Made by a program: the position numbers and the translations under genes. Positions 37,710-50,712 of a stretch of 64,000 bases of DNA are shown in pieces. Position 1 is the first letter of the stretch; each line of letters begins with the position of its first letter. This DNA is from Casuarius casuarius (Eukaryota > Chordata > Aves > Casuariiformes > Casuariidae). The notes below the pieces were generated by a model. It was not told the origin of the DNA, ran no database searches, and worked only from the letters and a program-made list of their open reading frames with translations. Where the stretch lies: positions 144,780 through 208,779 of the forward strand of contig PTFA01000274.1 of assembly GCA_003342895.1 (NCBI GenBank), written 5' to 3'.

Positions 37710-38263
37710 CTGAGAGGAGTGGCTGATACAGCAGATGGCTGTGCTGCCATTCAGTGAGACCTAGACAGGCTGGAGAAATGTACGGAGCCTCATGAAGTTC
37801 AAAAACAGGACGCACAAAGTCCTGTACCTGGGGAGGAATAACCACACGCACCAGTACAGGCTGGGGGCTGACCTGCTGGAAAGCAAGCAGCTCTGCAGAG
37901 AAGGACCTGCGGGGCCCGACGGACAGTGAGTTCAACATGAGCCAGCAATGTGCTCTTGCGGCAAAGGCGGCCTCCAGCCTCCTGGGCTGCATTTAGAAGA
38001 GTGTTGCCAGGTGGCAGACAGAAGTGATGCTTTCCCTCTACCCAGTACTGAGGTGGCCACGCCTGGAGTACTGTGTCCAGTTTTGGGCTCTCCAGTACAG
38101 GAGAGATATAGAGGTCCAGGAGCAAGTCCAGCAAAGAGCTAAGATGATTAAGGGACTGGAGCATCTTNCATATAAGGAAAGGCTGGGATTTTTTTTAGCT
38201 TGGAGAAGAAGGCTTCCCCCCTGCAGGTCCCTTCCAACCCCAACCATTCAGTGATTATGGGAT
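37710..38263 (+). mobile_element. CR1 LINE fragment, internally deleted
   Basis: Better preserved than the other copies and relatively CpG-rich. Blocks in order: 'GCCATTCAGTGAGACCTAGA', 'AGTCCTGTACCTGGGGAGGA', 'CACCAGTACAGGCTGGGGG', 'CTGGGCTGCATTTAGAAGAG', 'ACTGTGTCCAGTTTTGGGCT', 'CTAAGATGATTAAGGGACTG' and 'TAGCTTGGAGAAGAAGG'. The sequence then jumps straight to the tail GCAGGTCCCTTCCAACCCCA. Compared with the copy at 25.5 kb, roughly 320 bp is missing near 38213-38225. Overlapping short frames on both strands here are CR1-derived, not host genes. Confidence 0.96.
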
Positions 38264-40104
38264 TCAGAGGAGAGCAAATGTTTCAAGTTAGAGCAGCAAT
38301 GAATAGAACTTTTCAAAACAGCGGGGCAAGGAAGGGGGAAGAAAGTTGGCAACATAGGCTTTTGACTGTACTTAAACCGAGAAAACATAANAAGTGTGCT
38401 TCCCAAAACATTGCTTTTTGATCAAAGCTGTATGTCCTAAAAATATTACATTTTTAGCTCCAACTGGCTGCTGCACTGCTCTAAGACAGCTATAGTTCAA
38501 GTTTCTCAGTCCCACACAGATGAGGCTATGCTAATAGCTGCTCCGACAAACCCTTTCCTACCATGTATACATGAGCTGAGGGATGATTTTCAATCATAAG
38601 TGTGCACCCAAAACAATTTCAGATGGTTATTTCACCCCCACCTCTCTACACAAAATATTTTAAACTGCTATAACCAATTCTAAAAGCCAGTATGTGAAAA
38701 TGAGCTGTTACATGAACTAAAGTTCTTAATAATTATGTTAATTCTACTCTGCTCTCTCATTTTTGAGAACAAAAAAGGCCCCCTAAGATCTCACTTCAGA
38801 ACTGTTTGCAGCTGAGAGGTATTCACCATCCTTGCCATTTCGATAGTTACCACTACTGAATGAATATATTCATTTGCAACTTCTAGTGACACCCAATTTC
38901 CTTTTCATCACAGCCAACAGAATTAATGGCTGGCTTTCTTATGCCTAGCAGGAATAAGAGACTACAATTAAACTGATAACTGAACTATAAATAACGGGGT
39001 GAGGGGGGAAGGGGAAGAACCCCAAAAGGTGAGTTAGACCAGCATGTTGATTTTCTCTATGATTTACACTATGTATGACAAGACTCAGGAGAAAGTATTG
39101 CAAAAAAAGATTAACTTTGTTTTTAAGATCACATAAGAGAAGTCAAGCTAGTGAGAGGTGTGAGAACACTGCAGCATACAAGGTGCTTTACTTGATACCA
39201 AATTNACAGTTTGCACTGGAATTAAAGCTATTAACTTTAACTAACTCTATTAAAGCTTGTCTTTTACCAAAGAGAGACAAGAATAATACTTAAGTTCTAA
39301 TANAGCTCTGCAGATCTTGAATCACTTCTTAAACTGTACCCAGAAGTGCTCCTCTTTCATAGGGTCACGAGGCAGACTAACAGCACAAGAAAGAGCCCAG
39401 CCCTGCTGCCTTGCACTGTAGCCCCCATTCATCAGCATATACTCGTGCTGTCTTTCTGACAGTTGCCATTTTAGCCTACCTACATGTGACAGACTGAGCT
39501 GCTCATTTGACTTGCAGAGAAAAAGCTTACGATAGACTTGCATGCACTATAGACTGGACATACTTGTAGGGATATCAAGATACTACAGTCACTAAAACAC
39601 AGGCTGCCTTTTCTTTGCAGCTACATAATGCAGCCCCAATCTCAGCTCTGTGGCCACCATCACAGATAGAATANGGATATTAACACTGTTCTAAGGTAGT
39701 GAGTTGCACATTTCCTCATTTAATTGTGTTACTACTAAATTCTTTTCTTCCTCTAAAGAATCATTTCACTGCTAAAGATATTTCAGCACTAGACTACACT
39801 GGCTATGCATTAGCTAGAGCCATTTACGGGTAGCCAGTTNCGACTCTTTCCATCCCAGCTCACTTGAAGCACAACATTCTGTTTGTTTCTCCAAATAAAC
39901 CCAGTAAGAGTTAGGAGTACAGTTATATATTCTAGGGAAATAATTCTTGGCATATGAAAGTATGGGAGCCGCCAAAGGATCTTCCAGGTCATTCACTGCT
40001 ATCACAAAAGCACTCTCCTGAACAACTTGTCTGCTCTAGAAACAACAAATCTTTAAACTGATTTTCATTTTCAGAGATGCTGGGAACAAACACTTCTCCT
40101 CTCT
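38264..40104. other. unique non-coding DNA, no gene seen
   Basis: No exon, RNA gene or repeat was recognised. Short frames at 39075-39293 plus and 39322-39543 minus have no domain. Confidence 0.5.
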
Positions 40105-40123
40105 CCCCCCCCCCCCCCCCCCC
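40105..40123. repeat. poly(C) run, 19 bp
   Basis: Longest C homopolymer in the window, preceded by a CT-rich stretch. The 82-codon frame across it encodes a proline run that is a repeat artefact. Confidence 0.95.
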
Positions 40124-42662
40124 AAAATGTTGTAAAGGGCTACAGATTCAAATTCAAGATCTGATTTTATTCCAATCTCTTGCCACTGACTTAATGAACA
40201 ACCACAGCACAACACACTTCATGTTGTTTCTCAATACATTAATTAGCAAAAATCATACTCATCTCACACGCAGTTCTACAGCTGAAAGGTGCTATACAAC
40301 AGTCAAAGACTTCACCCTTATGTAGAACTAAAAGAAAGATCTGGAGATAGAATTTGCAAGGATTCTCCAAATCAAAACAAATTCCCAAATAAAGTCAAAT
40401 ACAACAACAAGCCTTTTTGTACACAAAGAGTCACTATGCAAATCAAAACTCATTTGCCATGAAGAACTACATACTTAGTGCCATGTTCTACTAAAACAGA
40501 AAGGGGGAGCGGGAGAAGGATTAGTAGTAGGAATTTTTCCCATGTCTAAAGACCAAATTTGAGCAAATGCATACTATACTAAGAACACAGACTTTCAAAC
40601 TGTCAACACTGAAAAACCTTACTGAAGACTATTAGTTTTCTGTGCCACTATGAGTGGCAAACATCATCCACTCTGGTGGCACTACTCATCAGTACGTTTA
40701 TGCAGGCCATAGGATCCTAGGTTTTAATATCCCAGTCCAAAGGTTGGAGCAAGGAAGGCTTCTCCTTAGGTTTTATATGAAATACATCAGGCACAGAAAG
40801 TGAACCTACAACAGATACAAAAACTTACAGAATTTGATCATATATTTTAAAAGACAGTCAAAAAAGATTTCAACTCTGTATTGTCATAGTCCTGTTTCTT
40901 TTTGTACATTCTACTGTTAAACACTGCATTTATTGTAAATTAAGATAATGAATAAGAGCTACAGTTTAATTGCATTTGCATAAAGAAAACTATATAGCCT
41001 GCACTTAAAATACATCTTTCATCAACAGCATTGCCTGTATTTTAGCAATCAGAACTTCCAGCTTAATTTACATTGTCTCAAAACTATGTTCTGAAAGCAC
41101 GAGCCTCTTTCTAATTAAAGCCCCTCGTTATTCTCATCAGTTCCAACAGAACCTGTCAGGATGCTGTAACCTCCTTCAAGATATATACAGACTTCTACTG
41201 TAAGCTTCAAAACTTTCCCAAAAAAAAAAAAAAAGCAACAACAACAAAAACAACAAAACACCACTCTCCTCAGTGTTCAGAGGAACTCTGTCCTGTATCC
41301 AGAAAAAACAGCTTAAAGTTGGACACATTCATAAGTAATTTGCTGAAATTTGAGATGACCACCCACCTTTGATGGATGGAGGAAAAACAGGAGTAGAGAA
41401 TTCAAAGCCCTTGACTGAAGTCTCACATACTGCTCAACAGAGCCAGCACCGGAAACAAAGGTTCCACTACCCTAACATTAAACCAGATTCTGTCCTGGAT
41501 TAAGTGATACTGGCTTTTTTAAAAAACAATGGGAATTGCTCCTGCTAGTTTTAATTCAATTCTACTGTCCACTTAGACAGCTGTTGCTTTGAGTAATTGG
41601 TTCTATTAACAGTTATAACAGCTACCAGAGTACATGTGGCTTTAATATTAGAAAGGCTTGACTATCACTAAAACACACACAGTATTGCAGGTGTGTAAAA
41701 TTATATGGAAACATAAAAGATACTCATTTTATCTTTTTAAAGTGTCTTACAGACAGAATGTACAAAGTCATAGTTTAATCCTAAAACTTGTCATATTTGA
41801 TAGTTTGAGAACTCTCACATTCACCTCTCTTGAAACAGCATTATACCTACAGCCTGGAATTTTTAGCACAGACCACTATAAACCTCTAAAATTCACTGCT
41901 GCAGTACATAACATGGTTAGATATTTTCTAGACATCTGAATAAATCAAGTAAAGTTACTAGACAGAAGAGAAAGAGTATCCTATTTGATGTTAGGCTTCA
42001 TCACCAAAAGGGGCTGTTTTTTTCCTAATTCATAAGTGAAGTAGATCTTTTGCTGCAGAAAGTATATTCTGTACTGAGATACAGAAAAGCAGCTATCAAC
42101 ACTTCTAACACTCGCTTAGTGGCCAAGCATGTGTCAATTAACTTCACCAGATTCATTTCTGTATCTGAACTTGTTCCAATCTTACCATACCCATACCCAT
42201 CTGCTGTGATAAAAAGGTGTTTCAGAGGACTCATTTGTTAGTCAAANCCTGATCTGTACAGTCTTCCATACTGCTCAGTCATTTACAGGTGTTCAGCCTT
42301 TACATTATTCTACTAGAATGATGTCACAGAAATTACTTTCTTCGGTGGGAATTAATGAAACTACCACAAGGTCCAACTACCCCTGCTTTCTCCTTGAAAC
42401 ACCTCCACTGAACTCAAAAATAAAAGGTGCCAAAGAAGCATAAATACTCAGTTAAGGAGCCTTTTCATTGCTTATATATAACTGGACCTGGTAAAAGAAC
42501 CAAACAACAGGATCTGATGTTGCAAGAAAAACATGAAACTGGGGGTAAAACATTCACTTTAAACATGGGCCTTTCAGCAACAAGACTAATCAGAAGCAAG
42601 TATTTGTAAAACGCATAGAGGCCCATTAATGATTTCGTAATAGACTGACATAAGAAATGGCA
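40124..42662. other. unique non-coding DNA, no gene seen
   Basis: Holds a poly(A) plus CAA-rich low-complexity stretch at about 41220-41262. An octamer-like ATTTGCAT occurs near 40974. No gene was recognised. Confidence 0.5.
41220..41262. repeat. A-rich / (CAA)n low-complexity tract
   Basis: A run of about 15 A's followed by GCAACAACAAC and further CAA/CAAAA units. Confidence 0.9.
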
Positions 42663-42673
42663 CCCCCCCCCCC
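42663..42673. repeat. poly(C) run, 11 bp
   Basis: Uninterrupted C11. Confidence 0.95.
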
Positions 42674-45600
42674 AACATACTTTCTTGGTGATACAGCAAG
42701 ACACTGGCTAGTACCTGCTGTGCTGATGCTCTAAGGACATACCTTTTCAGCACACAGAGCCTGTGATTCTCACGGGTTTTTGNTTTGTTCTTGCTTTCTC
42801 CAGCCATATTTCCTAGCCTTATATCTTTTAGTGAGTTGGAATGAGCTGTTCTCTTGATTAAATGCAGGACTATTTTACTCCATCATTTCCAGTATTATCA
42901 CTGAGAAGAAACACACAAAAGCTTCACTGTAAATGAGTGAAGTTAATGAAAGAGAGCCATGTGAGGCTTGTAAACCACCTCACGGTTTTAGATCTCACTA
43001 TAACCCTACAGCTCTTGCAGACCATCTTCCTTACAGAAGAACCACTGCATTGTAAATGGACCTATAAATTATCTATGTGTAATACAGGTAATTGGGAAGA
43101 GTCAGGATGCAGAAAGCATCTTAGCTGGACTGATCTTTTCCAAAGAAAGAGAGAAAAGAGGTTGAGGGGAAGAATTTGTTCCTCAAACTTAAATTTAAGG
43201 CTCAGTTCTCATTTCAGCCTGGCATGATGCAAACCTTACTGACCCAAGCAGACATAGATGGTTTGATTTCGGTAGGTTTTTGGATCAGATTCCTAAACCA
43301 AAATTCTGTTTACCCAGTGTAGATTAGAGAGTCCTATGCTCTTTCATAAACGAATATTCATTAAAGTAAAATAGCAAACAAAAAAACCAAATATAATGAA
43401 ACAGTACATGACTCAATAAATCATTGTCGATTTTGCTGCGCCCTCTTGAACCTGANGGAGAGTAAGCCTACAAGGAAGCCATGCATAGACTGCAATACAG
43501 TAGGCAAACTACCACAAAAGGCTTGGCAAATCAACTGTGGTTACCTGGCTAAGCTAACTGATCTCCTCTTTTAGATTATTCAAAAAAGATTTATTACTTG
43601 TATGGAAAAAATGTCCACTATGCCCTTCCACATTTCCTTTTGTTAATTTTTAATTCAGTCTCTTAATTATTGGGACATACTCCACAATGTCCTGGATGAA
43701 TGTTGATAATTGAAGTCCANGGAATTTGTTTTAAATTAAACCTGACCTCAGATCACGCCCCACCCCTTCTTTTAAAAATAAAAAAAAAAGTAAAATTGAG
43801 AAGACACATTTGCTTATGACATCAGACAAGCTGGTTCTTAACAAGACAAACAGTACACCTAGTTAATCTGAGGGCAGTAAACATAATGCTATATATCAAT
43901 TTTGTATGACATATGGGATTGTGCCTGCATAACAACAACTTAAAAACAACACTGTGTTGCCAGTGACAATTACTTCACTGTAAACCATTTCAGTGGGGCA
44001 CACACATTAATTTAATTCATTGCAGCAGGCAGGTTGGCATGCACAGAGAAAAAAACACTGCAGAAGTGATGAATGCTTTACATTTTACAACATAAATACC
44101 TCCTTCAGGAGTAAAAACCCCTGTCATGTCAGAAGCACCTACTGGCATTACTCAAATTCATTAAGTCAGTCCAACTGAAACAAAAACCTATACCTGCAAA
44201 CATACATGATAACCACTGTCAGCTCCATTTTACTCTGTCCCTCATACAGAGGCAACAATAAGGAAAGCATCCAGAAATTTGCATCTGAAAAAATCATGAG
44301 GAATAGTATGAAATACAAACCTAGAAGCAGTTTTCTCCTTTTCTCTTGCAGCCAAGAAGTTATTTGTNCACGAGCCCTGGAAATCCATGACTCAATAACC
44401 GTTTCTCATGATGCTGCGGGCAGGGAGTATTCAGTTGGGGATCTCTAAACAGTTAGATTAATTTTTAGGTTGACAGANATATGCTTTAATTCCATCAAAT
44501 TTTTGTGACATTCTCCCAGCAACACTAGTATAATAATGGAGAAATCTACTCATTTCAGTTGAGCTAGACCTTGCACTGGAAAATGTATTTATGGATCTGT
44601 AACACTGCTCATTCTTCAAGGCTANATCCCAAAAGGTGCCCAGCATTCCACCGCTGATCTTGCAAAGCACTGACAACGCATGCTTCATTTATTTAAAAAA
44701 ATTCAGGGTACAGAAGATGAGTGTAGCATGACCACACTTTTCTGCACCGATTTTATATATATAGTATACGTAAGAGCAGTGAAAACAGACATGGACTAGC
44801 AAGCACAGCAGGGACTGAAAGCTCCTGGTAGATTTATATCCTGATTCCTAGACAGGGCCAATGCATCTTTACTGATTGTTAGTTGTGTTACANCATTTAA
44901 AGCTGGTAAGAATATCCCAGCCTGTGCTCCAGTTGCAGGTTATTTTGCTGCAGGGACNTACCAAGAAGTGTGAAAAGTGCAAGCACTTGAAGTAATCAGC
45001 AAAAAGTTTTCAGAACCTACCAAAACAGTCCCCCCTCATCCCCCCAGCAAAAGTAAGGCACCAATTTCCAAGACAAAAATAGTTATATGCCTAAGTATCT
45101 CCTATTCACAGACTTCCAAGTTAAAAGCAAGGCCTATGACAGTGATAAGCACCAAGTCCTCTGTTAGCACACTGCTGTGATCTTCTCTGTATTCAAGTTC
45201 CCAACTGTCCCTATTCCAATGGAAATCAACTTACTTTGTCACCAATGCCATTCGACTGCTGAAAAGCATACTAGTATCTGTTCCATCACGCAATTTTCCT
45301 CTACTGCTCATTTGAGACGTTTCTTCCCTTCTTCATTTTTTAAAATCACATTTGTTTGTGTGTGGGGGGGAGGGGAGTGCAGGGGGGAACCTCAGGTACT
45401 TTGGCCCTTTTCTTTTTAAAAGATCATACAATAAAGCTTTTGATTTCTCTTCTGCTACTGAAAACTCCAACTGTTCATTTATGGAGAAAGAGGAGAGTGC
45501 ACATGTTGCACAGTTCTGAAAGCCAACGTGCTAGTATTGCCACAGGGTTCTGAAGAATGAACATACAATTTGCATTTCCAGGTCTGACCAGTGGACCATC

Positions 45601-45860
45601 NACTTTACTATCTTATTAATGACAAAGGTGTCTTCAAGCTGCTTCAAAAGTATATGTAAGAAATTATCAAAATTAGTCTGTTCATTGAGCAGTTCTACTC
45701 TTAAACTTCCCTTTTTGTTCTTATCTCCATCTGAAGTTGTCTTGCACAAGAAAGACTGTATCACATCCAAACTATTTTTCAAATATCCGGAGCAAATATT
45801 TCACAGGGTAGGGTCCTGCTCAATATTTGAAAGCAATGAGGAATTTTGATATTCTGCACT
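42674..45860. other. unique non-coding DNA, no gene seen
   Basis: No recognised repeat or RNA gene. The 96-codon frame at 42937-43227 plus has no domain or splice support. Single Ns are relatively dense from about 43.4 to 47.4 kb. Confidence 0.5.
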
Positions 45861-45873
45861 GGGGGGGGGGGGG
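45861..45873. repeat. poly(G) run, 13 bp
   Basis: Uninterrupted G13. Confidence 0.95.
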
Positions 45874-46357
45874 AATTATAAGCTCTTGAGCAAAACAGCT
45901 GAAGTAGTAAGATGACCTAGTGTTAAAAATCTGTTGGAAATGCAGAGAAAATTTCAACATGCTCTCTGTAAAAACAATTGTCTTTCTCTTTCTATCAGCT
46001 ATTTTAGGCGATTCTATCTGTGCTGGCGTCAGTTGTTGCTAACCATAGTAATCTCCTTTTACACAAAAATAAAAAGCTTCATGAGATTATGTAAAGTCAG
46101 CCAAGAATAGAAGTGAATATAAATACTAAGGAATATATCAGCTGTTAACGTTCAAGATCAGATGTAATCTTTGGGAAGCNACAACGTTCAGATATCTTTA
46201 CTAGACATTCGCCCTTTTGTATAGCAATTCCAACATCTTGAACTGATCTATTTAGACAGATTTGGGGACAGCTTTTCAAGAGAGCCTGGTGCAGCAATAA
46301 TAGCTTTATTGAGAATGTAGTCAGTCACAATCAGAACTCACCTGAACTGCATAAATT

Positions 46358-46527
46358 AAAAAAAAAAAAAAAAGTCTTTCTGGCCCTACAGCAAAACTGA
46401 AACCTGGTCTTTGTTTATGGGGGGGTGGAAAAGGGGGGGTGCTATTTAAGTGAGTTTCAGCTTTTAACAGTTTTCATGCTTTTAAAGGTAGCATTCCCCT
46501 CCTACCTTTTTTTTTTTTTTTTTTTTT
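46358..46527. repeat. homopolymer-rich patch: A16, G7 runs and T21
   Basis: A16 at 46358-46373, two G7 runs near 46419-46439, and T21 at 46507-46527 within 170 bp. Confidence 0.9.
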
Positions 46528-49500
46528 AAATAATTCTTTTCCTTTCCCTTCCCGCCCCAAACTCTCCACCCAAAACAAACAGTTTTAGCCTTACAAAACT
46601 AGAAGTCTGCTTTCTCATCTGCATTTAGAACAGTATAATCCATTTCCCTCCATCATTTCACCTTTTTCATGGAATGAAAAACCTGAAGCAGAAAATGGAA
46701 GTGACTGTAATTCTGACCCTCATCACACAGAGCTCACTGCATGGAAAACCGCTGCAGAAATTAACTAAAACTTCTACTTCTAATGACCCAGATTAAACAG
46801 TGAGGCTGTTNACGTGCAGGAAAACAAAACTCACTGCAATTACTGCCACTGGCTGGAAGTGAGGTGCACAGGGCTGCCAGATCCCTTCAGATCCCAGTTT
46901 CCAGAGGTTTAATTTATATTTGTGAAATCTCTTTTTATAGCTGCTGCTGGACATNATTAGTAGCTTGCAAAGAATGTTTAAGGGAAACCAGTCTGGAATT
47001 TTAGATGATTTGGCTCCAAAATGCTTGGTAATTCAGATTTCACCCCAGCATTCTACGGTATTCTGCAAGGCTGAAAAGATAATTTTTCACGTTTCTCTGA
47101 AATTGCCCATATTTCTCCTCATCTGTTACACAGCTTTGCAGATTTTCAGTAAGAAAAGCTTACATAAAAGGATGCCACAACTGACATACCATTCTACCCA
47201 CCCTTGAAAAAACAAAACAGTGAGTAAGTCTATATCTGACAAATGATTTAAGAGAAGTGATTAGCATTAATACTAGATCATGCNAATAGAACACATGAAT
47301 ACCTTCCTACTATGCATTACAATTAAAACTGCAGTCAAACTGTTCACAGAACTCCCCCACCCCCCAGTCTTGTGTTTCAGAGTAGGTGAACTTCTCTGTA
47401 GCTTCCATATTAGTATTTCCTAGCANGCAGAGGTCACGGTGCTATTCTCACACTTTTTTCCTGCCACAAAGGATCTCAGATATTAGCCATTAAAAAGCAA
47501 GGTATAAAACAGAACAGGAATAAAATAACACAGTAGATTAAGCAAGACACAGTTAAGTGTTTCTTTGAACAGAATATGCATAAGCCCATTCCTGAATCAT
47601 GGCCTCAGCTCAGAATCTCATTAAATCACCGACAAAATTGCTGAGAGGACTTACCTGGCTTTAGCTCCTAAAAATCATTTAAAAAAAAAAGAAAACAAAA
47701 CAGAAAACAAAGACACATACCCCACACTCCAAACTTGGGCACTTTGGCGCTTAAGCCTTGTCAGTTTAGTGCTCCTATGATCACCGAGTCATACTTCTCA
47801 GTGGATTGAGCCTTGGCTTTGCACCTCAACAACATGTTACTGCCTTCACTGGAAGGTTACTCAAGTGTGGTGCACCTCCTCTCCTCAGCCACCACAGCTT
47901 ATGAACTAAAGCATCCAGGTAAAATGCAGTGATTTCCAGTCAGAATAATATGTCATACAGCAGGCTGACAGCTGAGGAGCTGACACACACCCTATTCAAG
48001 CATTCCTTTCACAGGAAAGGTAAGAGGGGCAGCCTGATTGCTGGAGATTACTTCTGCTACTGCAGATTGATTCTTGTATTTGAGAGGCTCTGGTCTCAGA
48101 CTTCAGAAGCATTTAGCACTACACCATGTAGGTGATGCTCCAATACAGGACTAGTTGGAACCACCAGCCAGATAGTACAATGCTGGGCCTAAGCTTCTTG
48201 GGTGCAGCGCCATAGAAGCATGGTTGTATTGGTTCCAGACCTATGCCAGTATCTTCCCTTGATACTACATTATGCTGCAAGGCTGACAAACTGTTTAGAC
48301 CCATTTCAGAATGTATTATCACAATGAGCTGCACTGAGCAGTACAGATTGCTAGAAAAACATGCACAGTTCTGTAAGCAGTGTTACTCTATATCCACTAG
48401 AAGTGATTTTCATACCTATCTTCTTTGGCACTAGACATTTATGTTTACAAATCTGGCCATAAGTCACTACTGAAAATATTTGCCTCTTTTTTCAAGAAAA
48501 GATTTATTGCTCCTTACATCAAATATAAGATATTTAATATCAAAAACAACATTGAAGTCTCAAACGCTAACCAGAATCCAGATCTGTGTAGTGTTACTCT
48601 GACACTTAAACATAGAGGAGAAAAATGTTCAAGTCTAAAACAGGTTTCAAGTCACCATGATTAAGAAAATTGCAACAGAACCCTCTTTGAGCACAAAAAG
48701 CCGAAGTAAAAAAACACAGCATTTTTAATTCATTCCATTAGTTTCAAACAATACCAGTGCTTCAGAACAGTGAATTACATTCTCTCTCATACTCTAAGCA
48801 CTGCAATAATAATGAACAGTGAGATATACCTATGATGGAAAGCCAGCCATCGCATCCAAATTTCTGCAGACTAGTCTTTCTGCATCACCTACCTCACTTA
48901 GACCTTTGCAAACTGTTAGTACTACAATACTAACTGTAAGAATTACTAATTTTACTTCTTTCAATTATCCAAACTACTATGAAAAATTCTAGTGCATCCT
49001 GTTTCTGTGAAGATACTACTGCTGAATTAACTGCACATTGAGAGCTGATGATGAGATGCCTTGTACGTCAGTAAGATGCCTCCAAATTTAAAGATCCTGA
49101 TGATTTCCTTTGCAAAACAGATCAGTATGCCTTATAAAAGCACTCTTCCATCTTTGATAGACTGCATCTATATTGCCATCCGCAGTACAGATGACATGTG
49201 TGTTCTCAGAAATATGGAGTCATAGCCTTATGTTTCATAGTTCTGTAGACTGCAGAGCAGAGCTCTGTAGAAGAGAAGATTTAAAACTGCTGACAGCAAC
49301 AAGGCTGCCCCCTCCCCATATATAACTCTACCTGCTGAAATAAATATACTTACCTAGGTAAGTACATAAAAGGCGTGATTTAGATAAAAAGTGTGCATAA
49401 GACACTTCAGTTTTCCTGCTGCAAACAAGCAGCAGGTGGGTCCACTGATTAACTGATCTAGCATTTAAACTGTGAAAGTTAACACCCCACCAAGTTCTAG

Positions 49501-50702
49501 TTTCATGCTGCAGACTGAGGCACAGAACACAGGAAAGCTTGGTTTGGAAAGTAGTATTCCAAGAGAGCTCTCAAATTATGAAAGCTAGTATCAGATGTGA
49601 GAAATCACATGACTTCACACACTGACCTATGCCACAGTATAGCAATAAGCACACATTACTCATCCCACTCATCGGCAAGAGGATATTCTTGGAGGCTGGC
49701 TGGATCTTTGGGAGCCATTATCTATCTCATGGGGAATTGCTCTCACAGGCTGATTTGGCATTTTTTCCTTCTCCTTGGTTTTGATCCACAGCTAAGGATC
49801 AAGCCTTGCAAAAGAGAAACTCAGCTATTGTTGTTTCCAATCACTCTCCTCTCCCCTTCTCGCATCATCCTGGCTAATTACTGTGAATGGACACAACGAA
49901 TGCTATGTTTGTCGGATGAAACATGATAATCAGCAACATTCTACCAAACAGATTTCTCAATCTGAAAAAATATCAGAGGCGAGTATGTTTGCCTCTNTCT
50001 GGAATTGATTCATAGTCCTTCAGGGATTTTACCAGGAAACTAAAATACATATATCTGAAATTTGCATATATCTATATTATACAGTCTAACTCANTTAAGC
50101 CAGTTGCGCTTCCAAGTCTTTTAATAAGAAAGCACAGATAACAACCGAAAGAAAACGCAAGTTTTGTTTGGTGGGTCTCTCTCCATTCAATTTCACTGAA
50201 CAGACAGACAAATTAAGAAAGATAGCGTGTTTACCCAGAAGTCATTTGTTAGACATCTTCAAAATCGATGCTTGACACAATTGAGTATCTTTTTGCAATA
50301 GAATTTTATTTGTCATGTTGGGCTAGAAGCATCAGTTAATAATTCACTCCACAGTTCCATAAACCTCCATTGCTATCTTTCACACAACCTTGCAGTTTCA
50401 CAAACTGTTGTTAAGAGTAGCTTAAAATAGTCTGTTATCAGTCCTGACCCTCACTGTTATAACTCAAACAGATGTGCTATCTGTGATCATTCTGACAAGG
50501 AAACAAAATAAACAGCCCAGTAGCTTTGAAAAGGACATATATACACTGAATACATACACATATAATGGCTATCCACTCAAGACCTTGTACTGTAGGCAAT
50601 GGGAAGGTCAAATCAGTAACTTAACTGCTGTTCCAACCTGCAGAGTTGTTTTAAACCAGTGATGGGACAGAGCTACCCAGTTCTGATTCAGATCTGGATA
50701 TT
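46528..50702. other. unique non-coding DNA with one long palindrome
   Basis: Contains an 18-bp perfect palindrome at 49347-49364 (TACTTACCTAGGTAAGTA). The 109-codon plus frame at 49597-49926 has no domain. No transposon or RNA gene was recognised. Confidence 0.5.
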
Positions 50703-50712
50703 CCCCCCCCCC
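50703..50712. repeat. C10-A8 homopolymer junction
   Basis: C10 followed directly by A8. Confidence 0.95.

Noticed and set aside
37684..38254. Overlapping frames of 60-121 codons on both strands
   Set aside because: They fall within the CR1 fragment and are broken retrotransposon sequence or its antisense.
49040..49110. Possible C/D-box snoRNA (TGATGATGA followed by CTGA)
   Set aside because: No closing terminal stem, and spacing and internal boxes do not fit.
49597..49926. 109-codon plus-strand frame
   Set aside because: No recognisable domain, weak start context and no flanking splice signals. The length is within chance expectation.
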